From NCBI RefSeq assembly GCF_002003465.1, contig NZ_BDDQ01000027.1:1-64000 (forward strand): 64,000 bases of DNA, in the 5' to 3' direction. The DNA comes from Caenibacillus caldisaponilyticus (lineage in GTDB: Bacteria > Bacillota > Bacilli > Bacillales > Sporolactobacillaceae). Shown here piece after piece: positions 1-7,409 of the stretch. The notes below the pieces were generated by a model. It was not told the DNA's origin. It ran no database searches and worked only from the letters and a program-made list of their open reading frames with translations. Position numbers and translations under genes: made by a program. The first letter of the stretch is position 1, and each line of letters begins with the position of its first letter.

Positions 1-291
1 CCTGGAGAAACCATCTCCTACCGAGGAAAAACGTACATCCTCGACGTCCCAAATTCCAGTCCAACCATTCCGGCCAAAACGCCGGTGGAAGTCCGAAAAA
101 CGCTGGATGGCAGACTGTTTGTCTGGTACAAAGGTAAGCCCTACCCCTTGATGGAAGCAACCCGGAACAAAGCGGCAAAAACTCCTGAAAAGAAAAAGGA
201 GAGCTCAGAAAAGAAATCGTACAAGCCAGGACCTGATCATCCTTGGCGCAAATATAGGCCCACGAATTCAAAGGAACTGAAACCGGCTTGA
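1..291 (+). CDS. Transposase C-terminal fragment (IS1202/ISNCY-like), 5' end outside window
   Basis: The frame is open from the first base of the window and ends at 291, giving about 96 residues of a C-terminus. The visible part holds a small beta-rich stretch (GETISYRGKTYIL) and then VRVWYKG-type text (RLFVWYKGKPYPL). It closes with a basic tail containing KPGPDHPWRK. That ending is characteristic of integrase-fold transposases of the IS1202/ISNCY group, where KPxxDHPWR lies at the extreme C-terminus. The catalytic DDE core would lie upstream, outside the window. An internal GTG at 85 is not a real start. Terminal-type repeats follow 30 bases downstream. Family assignment is from recall of the motif, so it is probable rather than certain. 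Confidence 0.7.
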   Translation, partial: PGETISYRGKTYILDVPNSSPTIPAKTPVEVRKTLDGRLFVWYKGKPYPLMEATRNKAAKTPEKKKESSEKKSYKPGPDHPWRKYRPTNSKELKPA

Positions 292-320
292 ATGAACTGA
301 GGTCAAAGTAAATATATCAG

Positions 321-363
321 TGACATATTCACTGACGCGTTAGTATGACATTTTCACTGACGC
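321..363. repeat. Two direct repeats at the insertion-sequence end
   Basis: Two 18-base copies, 321-338 and 346-363, differ by one base (TGACATATTCACTGACGC and TGACATTTTCACTGACGC). They lie just after the transposase stop. Repeated short motifs of this kind are expected as transposase-binding sites at an IS end. The right boundary of the element is therefore probably at or soon after 363, close to the ysnB terminator region. Confidence 0.6.
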
Positions 364-388
364 TTGACACCGTTCGATGAATCGGCGT

Positions 389-417
389 CCCCCACGAGGC
401 GAAACGCGCCGTGGGGG
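389..417 (-). terminator. Strong hairpin after ysnB, no clear T-run
   Basis: CCCCCACG (389-396) pairs with CGTGGGGG (410-417), with further GCG/CGC pairing inside. It begins one base beyond the ysnB stop codon. The 3' side has no run of T, so it may stabilise the 3' end or act as a weak terminator for rph-xtpA-ysnB. Confidence 0.4.
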
Positions 418-936
418 TTACAGCCGATACTCGGCGGATAAATCGAGGATCGGATCCCCGGCATCCGTGTAAAAGCGCACCGTCAGTCGGCGCTCGGGCT
501 CCCGCCATTCGGCCAGGGCATAGGAGCGCGTGCGCCTTCCCCTCGGCAGCCGCAGGCTGCCCGGATTGATGAAAACCACATCCCCTTGCCGGGCCGAACC
601 GGCGACGTGCGTATGCCCGAAGCAAACGATGCCGCATCCGGATTCTTCGGCTTTATAGTAAAGATTCATCAATCCGCCGTCGACTCGGTACAAATGGCCG
701 TGAGTGATCAAAAGCTTTGCGCCGCCCAAGTCGTGAATCCGTTCGTTCGGGTACCCCGCGTCGAAGGCATCGCAATTTCCTTTCACCCCAATGAACGCGG
801 CCATTTCCGGGGCGTCGGCGGCAAGTTCGGAATCGCCGCAATGAAAACAGACGTCCGCTTCATCGCGATGGCGGCGGACGACGTCCTTCAGTTCATCGGT
901 CAATCCGTGGCTGTCGCTGACAATCAGGAATTTCAC
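418..936 (-). CDS. ysnB: YfcE/MJ0936-type metallophosphoesterase (YsnB)
   Basis: Predicted cytoplasmic phosphodiesterase of 172 residues from the calcineurin-like superfamily. The metal-binding signatures are in order: SDSHG near the N-terminus (D-x-H), CGDSE (GD motif) near residue 40, KGNCD (GN-x-D), then THGH and GHTH in the C-terminal half. The size is normal for the small YfcE/MJ0936 group. The start is GTG at 936, where the protein begins VKFLIVSDSH; a longer upstream frame exists but lies inside xtpA. The start overlaps the xtpA stop by four bases (GTGA), so the two are translationally coupled. The physiological substrate is unknown. Confidence 0.9.
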   Translation of the reverse strand: MKFLIVSDSHGLTDELKDVVRRHRDEADVCFHCGDSELAADAPEMAAFIGVKGNCDAFDAGYPNERIHDLGGAKLLITHGHLYRVDGGLMNLYYKAEESGCGIVCFGHTHVAGSARQGDVVFINPGSLRLPRGRRTRSYALAEWREPERRLTVRFYTDAGDPILDLSAEYRL

Positions 937-1538
937 TCGCCATCCCTCGCGATCTCCGGCCAAACGGCCAACAGCTTTTCCATCGCTTTGGCGCGATGGC
1001 TGATTTGATTTTTTACTTGCGCGGGCATCTCGGCAAAGGTTATCCCTTTTTCCGGGACGTAAAAAACCGGATCGTATCCGAATCCACCCGTGCCGGACGG
1101 CGCTTCCGCAATGTAGCCCCGGCATTCGCCTTCCACGAAGCGGGTCGGCCGGCCCGGTCCGCTGACGGCGAGAACGCAGCAAAAACGCGCCGTTCGCCGT
1201 TCAAACGGAACGCCCTCCAATTCTTTCAGCAACTTCTCGATGTTTTTCCGGTCGTCTTTTTCAAGGCCGGCGTAACGCGCGGAGAAAACGCCCGGGCGAC
1301 CGTCGAGGGCATCGACGGCGAGGCCGGAATCATCAGCGATGGCGAGCATTCCGTACGCCGAAGCAATCGCCTCCGCCTTCAAACGGGCATTTTCTTGAAA
1401 CGTCTCTCCGGTTTCTTCCACATCCGGCGCGTCGGGAAAATCGAGGAGTGACCGGACCGTCACATCCAGCCCCGCGAACAATTTTTCAAATTCAGCGACT
1501 TTACCGGCGTTCTTTGACGCGATGATCACCTTCTTCAC
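933..1538 (-). CDS. xtpA: Non-canonical purine NTP pyrophosphatase (RdgB/HAM1 family)
   Basis: Hydrolyses XTP, ITP and dITP to monophosphates and pyrophosphate, keeping deaminated purines out of nucleic acids. The 201-residue protein has the family N-terminus IIASKNAGKVAEF (substrate-binding SxNxxK), the DDSGLAVDAL metal-site region around residues 67-76, and GxxGFGYDPVF with a nearby SHRAKA segment at the C-terminus. The start is GTG at 1538, preceded by a GGGGGTGAG ribosome site. It begins four bases after rph ends and overlaps ysnB, matching the B. subtilis order rph-ysnA-ysnB. It is also called ysnA. Confidence 0.95.
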   Translation of the reverse strand: MKKVIIASKNAGKVAEFEKLFAGLDVTVRSLLDFPDAPDVEETGETFQENARLKAEAIASAYGMLAIADDSGLAVDALDGRPGVFSARYAGLEKDDRKNIEKLLKELEGVPFERRTARFCCVLAVSGPGRPTRFVEGECRGYIAEAPSGTGGFGYDPVFYVPEKGITFAEMPAQVKNQISHRAKAMEKLLAVWPEIARDGE

Positions 1539-1542
1539 GCGC

Positions 1543-2304
1543 TCACCCCCGCTCTTCTGGCTCTCCCTCTTCTCCCGAGAGCTTTACCGTTCCGATCACT
1601 TGTTTCTGATAATCGATCAATTCGTTGATGCCTTTTTTCGCCAAAGCCAGCAACTCATGCAATTGCTCCTCGGTAAAGGTCGCTTCTTCTCCCGTGCCTT
1701 GCAGTTCCACGTATTGCCCCGAACCGGTCATGACGATGTTCATGTCGACGTCGGCCGTCGAGTCCTCTTCATAGCACAAATCCAAAATCGCTCCGTAATC
1801 GGGATGCAGACCGACGGAGATGGCGGCGAGGTACGATTTCACGGGCATCGTTTCGATCACGCCTTCTTCCATCGCTTTTTGGAAGGCGAGGACCATCGCG
1901 ACGAAGGCTCCGGTGATCGAAGCCGTCCGCGTGCCGCCGTCCGCTTGGATGACGTCGCAATCCAGCCACACCGTTCGCTCGCCGATGGCTTCCAAATCCA
2001 CAACCGATCGGAGGGCACGACCGATGAGACGCTGGATTTCCATCGTTCTTCCCGATACTTTTCCTTTGCTCGACTCCCTGATGTTGCGGGTGGGCGTCGC
2101 GCGCGGCAACATGGCGTATTCCGCCGTGATCCACCCTTTGCCTTGTCCTCTCATAAAAGGCGGTACCCGGTCTTCTATCGTCGCGTTGCAAATCACCTTC
2201 GTCTGACCAATGGTCATTAAAACCGAGCCTTCCGCATGTATCGTAAAATGTGGTTCAATATGTACAGCTCTCAACTCGTTGTTTTGGCGTCCATCGGGTC
2301 TCAT
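1543..2304 (-). CDS. rph: Ribonuclease PH
   Basis: Phosphorolytic 3'-5' exoribonuclease that trims tRNA 3' ends. The 253-residue protein matches the family throughout: RPDGR at the N-terminus, [16 protein letters not shown], the RNA- and phosphate-binding [13 protein letters not shown] block, [16 protein letters not shown], and the active-site stretch [14 protein letters not shown] followed by GTGEEATF. The ATG at 2304 lies seven bases after GGGAGG and is preferred. A TTG five codons upstream overlaps the ribosome site itself and is unlikely. First gene of the rph-xtpA-ysnB unit. Confidence 0.97.
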   Translation of the reverse strand: MRPDGRQNNELRAVHIEPHFTIHAEGSVLMTIGQTKVICNATIEDRVPPFMRGQGKGWITAEYAMLPRATPTRNIRESSKGKVSGRTMEIQRLIGRALRSVVDLEAIGERTVWLDCDVIQADGGTRTASITGAFVAMVLAFQKAMEEGVIETMPVKSYLAAISVGLHPDYGAILDLCYEEDSTADVDMNIVMTGSGQYVELQGTGEEATFTEEQLHELLALAKKGINELIDYQKQVIGTVKLSGEEGEPEERG

Positions 2305-2800
2305 GCCCAATCCTCCCAAAAGTGTTGTCGTTGCATGCCGGCGCTTCTACGTGCCTTGCGGTCGGACGCCTGGAACACCCGACATGTGGACGTCCCGTTT
2401 GCCGCACCGCGGTGCCGACACCTAGCGGATTTCAATATAAAAGAGGCAGCCGCACGCCACCTCTTAATAATATAACATACTTTACACAGCGATTCCTAAA
2501 AACCGGGAACGACCGAATTGGCGGGAGAGGACATTGCTTCTCATTTATGGCGGTCCCAGGCGCCTTCCCGCTGGTCGGGATCGGAAAGAACGGCCGTTCG
2601 GCTCCCCGGTCGCCCGTCCCACTCATCGCAACGCGCGGAACATTCGGATGAAGCGAGCTCATGAAGGGAGCGCAGTTTCCGTGCCTCGCGCGAACGCATT
2701 CACGCTATCCCGCATGCCTCTTCCGTTCGATCGTTCATATTCATGGACGCGTGGGTAATGCGCGTTTCGTTCAAAACCTTCGAGCGTCCGGTGCCTTCAA
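2305..2800. other. Non-coding gap between rph and gerM
   Basis: Nearly 500 bases with no credible gene on either strand. The only structure I see is the hairpin at 2437-2465. The sequence between about 2500 and 2800 is GC-rich without a recognisable promoter or RNA motif. Confidence 0.5.
2437..2465 (-). terminator. Probable intrinsic terminator downstream of gerM
   Basis: Read on the minus strand, AAGAGG and CCTCTT pair around a 13-base loop, followed by TTTATATT. It lies about 340 bases after the gerM stop and would separate gerM from rph. The stem is short. Confidence 0.4.
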
Positions 2801-3856
2801 TTAAATGCCGGTCTTATTGACGACGGGCCGGGAGACGGGTTCAGTTAAAGGTTTGCCCGATTCCAACGTCATGCGCGCATTCCCCTTGACTTCGATCGCG
2901 ACCTTTTTAACGTCGGTCAGGCCCGTCAAGGTCAACGCGAGGCAATTGACCGCTTCATCGCTGACGATCTTTTTCTTTGCGTCTGTATAAAGCTGCTCGT
3001 TAAAATCGAGCGTGGCGACGCCGTTTTTGACAACCGGGCGGCTGACAAGCTCGACATCGGCATCAAAGGGGCTGGCGAGCGTCGGGTCGCTCGGATCGGT
3101 GTTAATGAGCGCATCCACCGCGGCGGTGAGCGGGTCATCCCCGCTTTTCACCCGTTTGGACACGGGCACGTAATAGGCTTCGCCGTCAGCATTTTCCGCC
3201 AAATAATAAACGACGACCGAGCGGCTGCCGGTGATGTCGACCACGTTGCCGAGGTCGGTGTTAATGCCGTCCGCCCGGCTCAAGCCTTCCTTCGGTATCG
3301 GCGTTTTCGCCTCCGGCATCTCAGCCAATTCCTTCCCCCCCACTTTGAACTTGACGCGCTTGATGTTATCAAATTGGGTCAATGTCCAGGTGACCGCTTG
3401 CAACATTTTTTCTTCGTCCTGGGCGCGATAATTCAAGAATTGTTTCGAGAAATCGGCGACCAAAGTGCCGTCGTCTTGAAGATTCAGTTTAAACGTCGTC
3501 CCGGCGGGCAGAACCGCTTGAAAACCGTCGGGTAAACTCGTGGATGCCGGCCCGTCTTTAACCAAATATTTCAATACTTCCTCCGCCGGCGTCTTGGCGT
3601 TCGGAAGATTCAAAGATTGGGGCGTGACGTGGCCGTTCTCGTCAAAAAGATACAACGTTCGCGTGACGGTGTCGGCCGCTTCGCCGGATTTGGCCGCCTT
3701 GTCGGAAGTGCTTTTCCCTTTATCCTTTTCGATTTCTATTTTATCCGGCTTCGGCGTCACCTTAGAGCCCGTATCCTTCCCGATTCCACACCCCGCTAAG
3801 GGCAAGATGAGAAGCACCGCGATCGCCAATGACGGGACGAGCATTCGCCTGCGCAA
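2801..3856 (-). CDS. gerM: Sporulation/germination lipoprotein GerM
   Basis: 351-residue lipoprotein needed in B. subtilis for normal spore cortex formation and germination. The N-terminus is a type II signal peptide: basic MRRRM, a hydrophobic stretch, then the lipobox LAGC with the acylated cysteine near residue 23. Two tandem GerMN domains follow, about residues 65-180 and 215-330. Each carries the pattern of a long strand, a helix with EEVLKYL or TAAVDALI, and a beta hairpin (LVADFSKQFL, ATLDFNEQLY). The TTG start at 3856 sits seven bases after AGGAGGG. An ATG four codons later is too far from the ribosome site. The gene lies alone between two terminators. Confidence 0.93.
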   Translation of the reverse strand: MRRRMLVPSLAIAVLLILPLAGCGIGKDTGSKVTPKPDKIEIEKDKGKSTSDKAAKSGEAADTVTRTLYLFDENGHVTPQSLNLPNAKTPAEEVLKYLVKDGPASTSLPDGFQAVLPAGTTFKLNLQDDGTLVADFSKQFLNYRAQDEEKMLQAVTWTLTQFDNIKRVKFKVGGKELAEMPEAKTPIPKEGLSRADGINTDLGNVVDITGSRSVVVYYLAENADGEAYYVPVSKRVKSGDDPLTAAVDALINTDPSDPTLASPFDADVELVSRPVVKNGVATLDFNEQLYTDAKKKIVSDEAVNCLALTLTGLTDVKKVAIEVKGNARMTLESGKPLTEPVSRPVVNKTGI

Positions 3857-3983
3857 GGCTATCCCTCCTAACTGGTTTGTACTAATATGTATACGAGCTC
3901 TATCTCATTTTAGACCTCGGGGACCGATGCCGAGCCAAAGGGGATAAGATTTCGCGCAGAACGAATATTGCCTGGGAAACCCC

Positions 3984-4034
3984 TAAAAAAACAAAGCGCC
4001 CGAAAGGCCGTGTGCAACGGCTTTCGGGCGCTTT
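3984..4034 (-). terminator. Intrinsic terminator of marR-murI
   Basis: A strong stem, AAAGCGCCCGAAAG(C)C with its complement (3993-4034), is followed on the minus strand by GTTTTTTTAG. It begins 14 bases after the murI stop. Confidence 0.9.
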
Positions 4035-4047
4035 TCGCGAAAGAAAA

Positions 4048-4839
4048 TCAGATTGTAATCATATTGACAAGCGGTCGGCGGACATGAAGCCATTGCGCAA
4101 TAATCAAGCGCAGCACCTGCTCCGATCCGGTTGTGAAAAATTGATGTTCAGGCGCTTCGTCTTGGGACAACATGCCTCTGTCCGACAAAATGGCGCTGAT
4201 TTCCCGCGCCGTTTCCTCACCGGAATCGATGAGTTGGATGCCGTCTCCCATCACTTCTTGGATGACCGGTTTGAGCAGCGGATAGTGGGTACAGCCCAAG
4301 ATCAACGTATCGATCGATTGGCCTTTGAGGGGCGCCAAGGATTCGGCGACGACACGCCTTGCCTTGTCGCCTTCCCATATGCCCGACTCAACGAGCGGAG
4401 CCAACAACGGGCAAGCCAACGCGGAAACGCGAACATGCGGATTGATCGCCTTGAGCGCCCGGACGTACGCCCCGCTGTTGATTGTCCCGTTCGTCCCGAT
4501 CACGCCGACATGCAGGTTTTTCGTCACTTTCAGAGCCGTGCGGGCGCCCGGTTGGACGACGCCAACGACCGGGATCGGAAGCGCGCGTTTGATCTCGTCA
4601 AACGCGATCGCCGTCGCGGTGTTGCAGGCAATGACAAGCATTTTGATGTCATGTTCCAACAAGCGGCGCGTCATGCGCCACGTGAATTCCCGCACCTCTT
4701 CCGGCGGCCTCGGGCCGTAGGGACAATGCGCCGTATCCCCTAAATAGATAATGCGCTCTTTCGGAAGCTGGCGGATGATTTCGCGCGCAACCGTCAGTCC
4801 GCCGACGCCGGAATCGATGACACCGATCGGTTGATTCAA
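4048..4839 (-). CDS. racE: Glutamate racemase
   Basis: Interconverts L- and D-glutamate, supplying D-Glu for peptidoglycan and, in some bacilli, poly-gamma-glutamate. The 263-residue protein shows [13 protein letters not shown] at the N-terminus, the first catalytic cysteine in IACNTA (Cys72) and the second in LGCTHYP (Cys183). DTAHCPYG and GVIGTNGT are also conserved. The start appears to be TTG at 4839 (LNQPIGVID), with only a weak GTGGGG ribosome site. It lies 14 bases after the marR-type gene and is probably translated from the same message. Also named murI. Confidence 0.96.
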   Translation of the reverse strand: MNQPIGVIDSGVGGLTVAREIIRQLPKERIIYLGDTAHCPYGPRPPEEVREFTWRMTRRLLEHDIKMLVIACNTATAIAFDEIKRALPIPVVGVVQPGARTALKVTKNLHVGVIGTNGTINSGAYVRALKAINPHVRVSALACPLLAPLVESGIWEGDKARRVVAESLAPLKGQSIDTLILGCTHYPLLKPVIQEVMGDGIQLIDSGEETAREISAILSDRGMLSQDEAPEHQFFTTGSEQVLRLIIAQWLHVRRPLVNMITI

Positions 4840-4853
4840 ACGATCGCCCCACT

Positions 4854-5306
4854 CTACAAATCTTTTTTTATCTCTTGATAAAGATGATCGAGACCCGCTT
4901 GAAACGCGCGAAGGTCCTCCGCGGACAAGCCTTCAAGCTTTTCCGCCAAAAAATCTTGCCGCTTCCGGATGACAGCCCGGATCAGCTCCGAACCTTTCGC
5001 TTGCAGATGGATGCGGACCAGCCGTTTATCCCGTTCGTCCTTTACCCTTTTGACCAATCCCTTTTCCTCAAGGCGATCGATCATGTCGGTCGTTGTGCTG
5101 AAGGGCATGTATACCCGCGCGGACAATTCGCCGATCGTGATCCCCTCTTCTTCGGCGATCCATTGCAGAGCAACGAACTGCGGCGGCGTGATGCCGACAT
5201 CTTTAAGCAATTGTCGACCGGTTTCTTTGATCACCGATGCGACGACCCGCAACTCTTTTTCGATCGCGGCATAGGTTTCTTTTAGTGCGGTCTTTGATTC
5301 GTTCAT
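4854..5306 (-). CDS. ysmB: MarR-family transcriptional regulator (YsmB-like)
   Basis: 150-residue DNA-binding regulator. The winged helix-turn-helix occupies about residues 35-105: [13 protein letters not shown] leads in, the recognition helix is near [19 protein letters not shown], and the wing is [14 protein letters not shown], which has the DxR signature of MarR wings. Helices at both ends would form the dimer interface. The ATG at 5306 is preceded by GGGAGG with seven bases spacing. The gene sits directly upstream of racE, as in B. subtilis. Its ligand and targets are not known. Confidence 0.88.
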   Translation of the reverse strand: MNESKTALKETYAAIEKELRVVASVIKETGRQLLKDVGITPPQFVALQWIAEEEGITIGELSARVYMPFSTTTDMIDRLEEKGLVKRVKDERDKRLVRIHLQAKGSELIRAVIRKRQDFLAEKLEGLSAEDLRAFQAGLDHLYQEIKKDL

Positions 5307-5623
5307 GGCGTTGCCTCCCGAAAAACGTGGCAGAGCCGATGTCCGCATACCATGGCGAACAGCGGATGACTCGATCCGTACACATCATACCACATTTCCG
5401 GGTGAGGCGGCGGAAAATCTGTTGCCGGCCAGACGGAATCTTGCCGGATGAAATCCCGAAGGCCAAATCCCGCACCTTGGAAATCGCCCTTTTTTTATCA
5501 AGCGGACGGTTCGGTTGGCTTTCCCCCGCAAGCCGCCTGCCCCTTCCATTTTCGGCGCCGACAAAACAAGCGGGCGCCATACAACGCCCGCGGAATGGAA
5601 AATATGGGGATCGCCTGTTTGTC
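5307..5623. other. Gap between marR gene and gerE terminator
   Basis: About 320 bases with no supported gene. The left part should hold the promoter of the marR-racE unit, but I see no clear -10/-35 pair. Confidence 0.4.
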
Positions 5624-5663
5624 CAAAAAACATAAAGCCGGCTTTCTCATGTTGGAAAGCCGG
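5624..5663 (-). terminator. Intrinsic terminator of gerE
   Basis: CCGGCTTTC (5638-5646) pairs with GAAAGCCGG (5655-5663) and is followed on the minus strand by TTTATGTTTTTTG. It lies just after the gerE stop. Confidence 0.85.
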
Positions 5664-5670
5664 TATACCT

Positions 5671-5895
5671 CTATAGCTCGAGTTCACCGAGCCTCAGCAA
5701 CTCGACTACCGCCTGGGATCGCCCCTTAACGCCCAGTTTCTGCATGGTGTTGGAAATATGGTTTCGGACCGTCTTTTCGCTGATGAACAATTCTTTGGCT
5801 ATCTCTCTTGTCGTTTTATCTTGCAGGAGCAGTTCAAAAACTTCGCGTTCCCTTTTTGTTAATAATGGCTTGGAACGATGGTAATTATCCTTCAA
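5671..5895 (-). CDS. gerE: Late sporulation transcription factor GerE
   Basis: LuxR/FixJ-type helix-turn-helix protein that acts in the mother cell with sigma-K to control coat genes. Nearly the whole protein is the DNA-binding domain: LLTKREREVFELLLQDKTT, then the recognition region ELFISEKTVRNHISN and VKGRSQAVVELLRLGELEL. I place the start at TTG 5895, eight bases after AAGGAGG. This gives 74 residues, exactly the B. subtilis GerE length. A longer frame starting with TTG at 5916 would overlap its own ribosome site. Confidence 0.95.
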   Translation of the reverse strand: MKDNYHRSKPLLTKREREVFELLLQDKTTREIAKELFISEKTVRNHISNTMQKLGVKGRSQAVVELLRLGELEL

Positions 5896-5951
5896 CAATT
5901 CCCCCTCCTTGCTCAAGCAATAGAGCTGTGAGGAAGGTATTTAGTCAACAT

Positions 5952-5978
5952 CATCATATGTGCTCGAAGGCGAACTGG
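5952..5978 (-). promoter_or_regulatory. Possible sigma-K promoter of gerE
   Basis: Minus strand shows CATATGATG (5952-5960), close to the sigma-K -10 consensus CATANNNTA, with an AC-type -35 about 17 bases upstream. The assignment rests on known sigma-K control of gerE. Confidence 0.4.
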
Positions 5979-6593
5979 TGACAAGCGAAAATCCCGAAAT
6001 GATGCGCCTTTTTCGCAATGAACCCGCCGCGGAAAAGGAAGGCTGGGCCGCCGTCGTCCGCCGCCGCAAAAGTTAAGGAACGAAGGCAGAGCGATTCCGC
6101 AACGGTGCAGCGGGCACTGAGAAAACCTTCCGGCGGGAGCGAACAACGGGGCTTGCGCATTGCCGAAATCCTGCAGATGCCGCCCAAGCTCCTCGCATGT
6201 TGGGCAACCAAACAGAATTAGAGGCTTTTAATGAAAACGCCGGTTATATGAAGGAGGAACAGATGAGCCATATGATGAACGCCGCCAAAAGGACAACGGT
6301 ATCCTTAAGAAAAAGATCGTATCCGCCAAAAAATAAACCGGATCCGAACAACAAAACCCAAACGAGGAACCCGCTCCAACGGATGTCGGCATGAAACGGA
6401 CAAAATGGCTTAAAAAGTATGGGAGGGCGATGACTTCTATGATCGCCAAAACAAGGACCCATTTTTTATTCTGCTCACCCCCATTGCGCATCGCCTCCAT
6501 CGCGGCTTACCAAGCTACACCGCTGTCCATGCGGCATTTCAAGCGAATGCGGGATAAATGGAATAAGCCCATCATGCATGTTTTTTTGCGCAT
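5979..6593. other. Gap between gerE and sdhB, mostly without genes
   Basis: More than 600 bases upstream of gerE and downstream of sdhB. The only coding signal is the disrupted small membrane protein at 6244-6500; the rest holds nothing I can support. Confidence 0.4.
6244..6500 (-). pseudogene. Possible frameshifted small membrane protein
   Basis: Two overlapping minus-strand frames each encode strongly hydrophobic segments. The first, from ATG 6500, reads WVLVLAIIEVIALPYFLSHF. The second frame, ending at 6244, reads FLVWVLLFGSGLFFGGYDLF and then VVLLAAFIIWLICSSF. Joined near 6385-6400 they would make one protein of about 85 residues with three membrane segments. A single-base indel could explain the break. 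No good ribosome site precedes the start, and I recognise no family. This may be a decayed gene or chance hydrophobicity. Confidence 0.35.
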
Positions 6594-6628
6594 AAAAAAA
6601 GAGGTTCCGCTTGGCGAAACCTCTTTTC
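6594..6628 (-). terminator. Intrinsic terminator of sdhCAB
   Basis: AAAGAGGTT and AACCTCTTT pair across a short loop and are followed on the minus strand by TTTTTTTATG. It begins five bases after the sdhB stop. Confidence 0.92.
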
Positions 6629-6632
6629 CCTA

Positions 6633-7394
6633 TTAATCGTAGTCGCTGCCGAAGAAGTTGCGGAACGATTGCAACGCCACTTCGCGGTTGAGCGCGGCGA
6701 TCGACGTCGTGAGCGGAATGCCTTTCGGGCAGGATTGCACGCAGTTTTGCGAGTTGCCGCAGCCTTCGATGCCGCCGTCGCCCATGATCGCCTCAAGCCG
6801 TTCTTTTTTGTTCATGGCGCCGGTCGGATGAGCGTTGAACAGGCGCACTTGGGAGAGCGGCGCCGGGCCGATGAAATCGGATTTGCTGTTGACGTTCGGG
6901 CAAGCTTCCAAGCAAACGCCGCACGTCATGCACTTCGAGAGTTCATAAGCCCATTGCCGTTTCGATTCCGGCATGCGCGGTCCCGGGCCGAGATCGTAGG
7001 TGCCGTCGATCGGAATCCACGCTTTGACGCGTTTGAGCGCTTCGAACATGCGGCTGCGGTCGACCGCCAAATCGCGGATGACCGGGAAGGTGCGCATCGG
7101 TTCAAGGCGGATTGGCTGTTCCAGCTTGTCGATCAAAGCGGTGCACGCTTGCCGCGGTTTTCCGTTAATCACCATCGAACACGCGCCGCAAACTTCTTCC
7201 AAACAGTTCATTTCCCATTGCGGGGGCGACGTTTTTTCTCCTTTCGCATTAACGGGGTTGCGACGGATTTCCATCAACGCCGAAATGACGTTCATGTTCG
7301 GGCGATAGGGAATTTCAAATTCTTCTTCATAAGGGGTGGCGTTCGGTCCGTCTTGCCTCGTAATGATCAAGCGCACAGTTTTTTGTTCTGCCAT
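6633..7394 (-). CDS. sdhB: Succinate dehydrogenase iron-sulfur subunit
   Basis: Electron-transfer subunit of respiratory complex II, carrying electrons from the SdhA flavin to menaquinone. In the 253-residue protein the [2Fe-2S] ligands are Cys64, Cys69, Cys72 and Cys84 (CLEEVCGAC). The second domain has CMTCGVCLEACP (Cys155, 158, 161, 165), plus Cys212, Cys218 and Cys222, for the [4Fe-4S] and [3Fe-4S] clusters. The pattern fits Gram-positive B-type complexes. It starts 15 bases after sdhA, so sdhC-sdhA-sdhB is one operon, closed by the terminator just downstream. Confidence 0.97.
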   Translation of the reverse strand: MAEQKTVRLIITRQDGPNATPYEEEFEIPYRPNMNVISALMEIRRNPVNAKGEKTSPPQWEMNCLEEVCGACSMVINGKPRQACTALIDKLEQPIRLEPMRTFPVIRDLAVDRSRMFEALKRVKAWIPIDGTYDLGPGPRMPESKRQWAYELSKCMTCGVCLEACPNVNSKSDFIGPAPLSQVRLFNAHPTGAMNKKERLEAIMGDGGIEGCGNSQNCVQSCPKGIPLTTSIAALNREVALQSFRNFFGSDYD

Positions 7395-7409
7395 TGGATT
7401 TCCCCCCTA

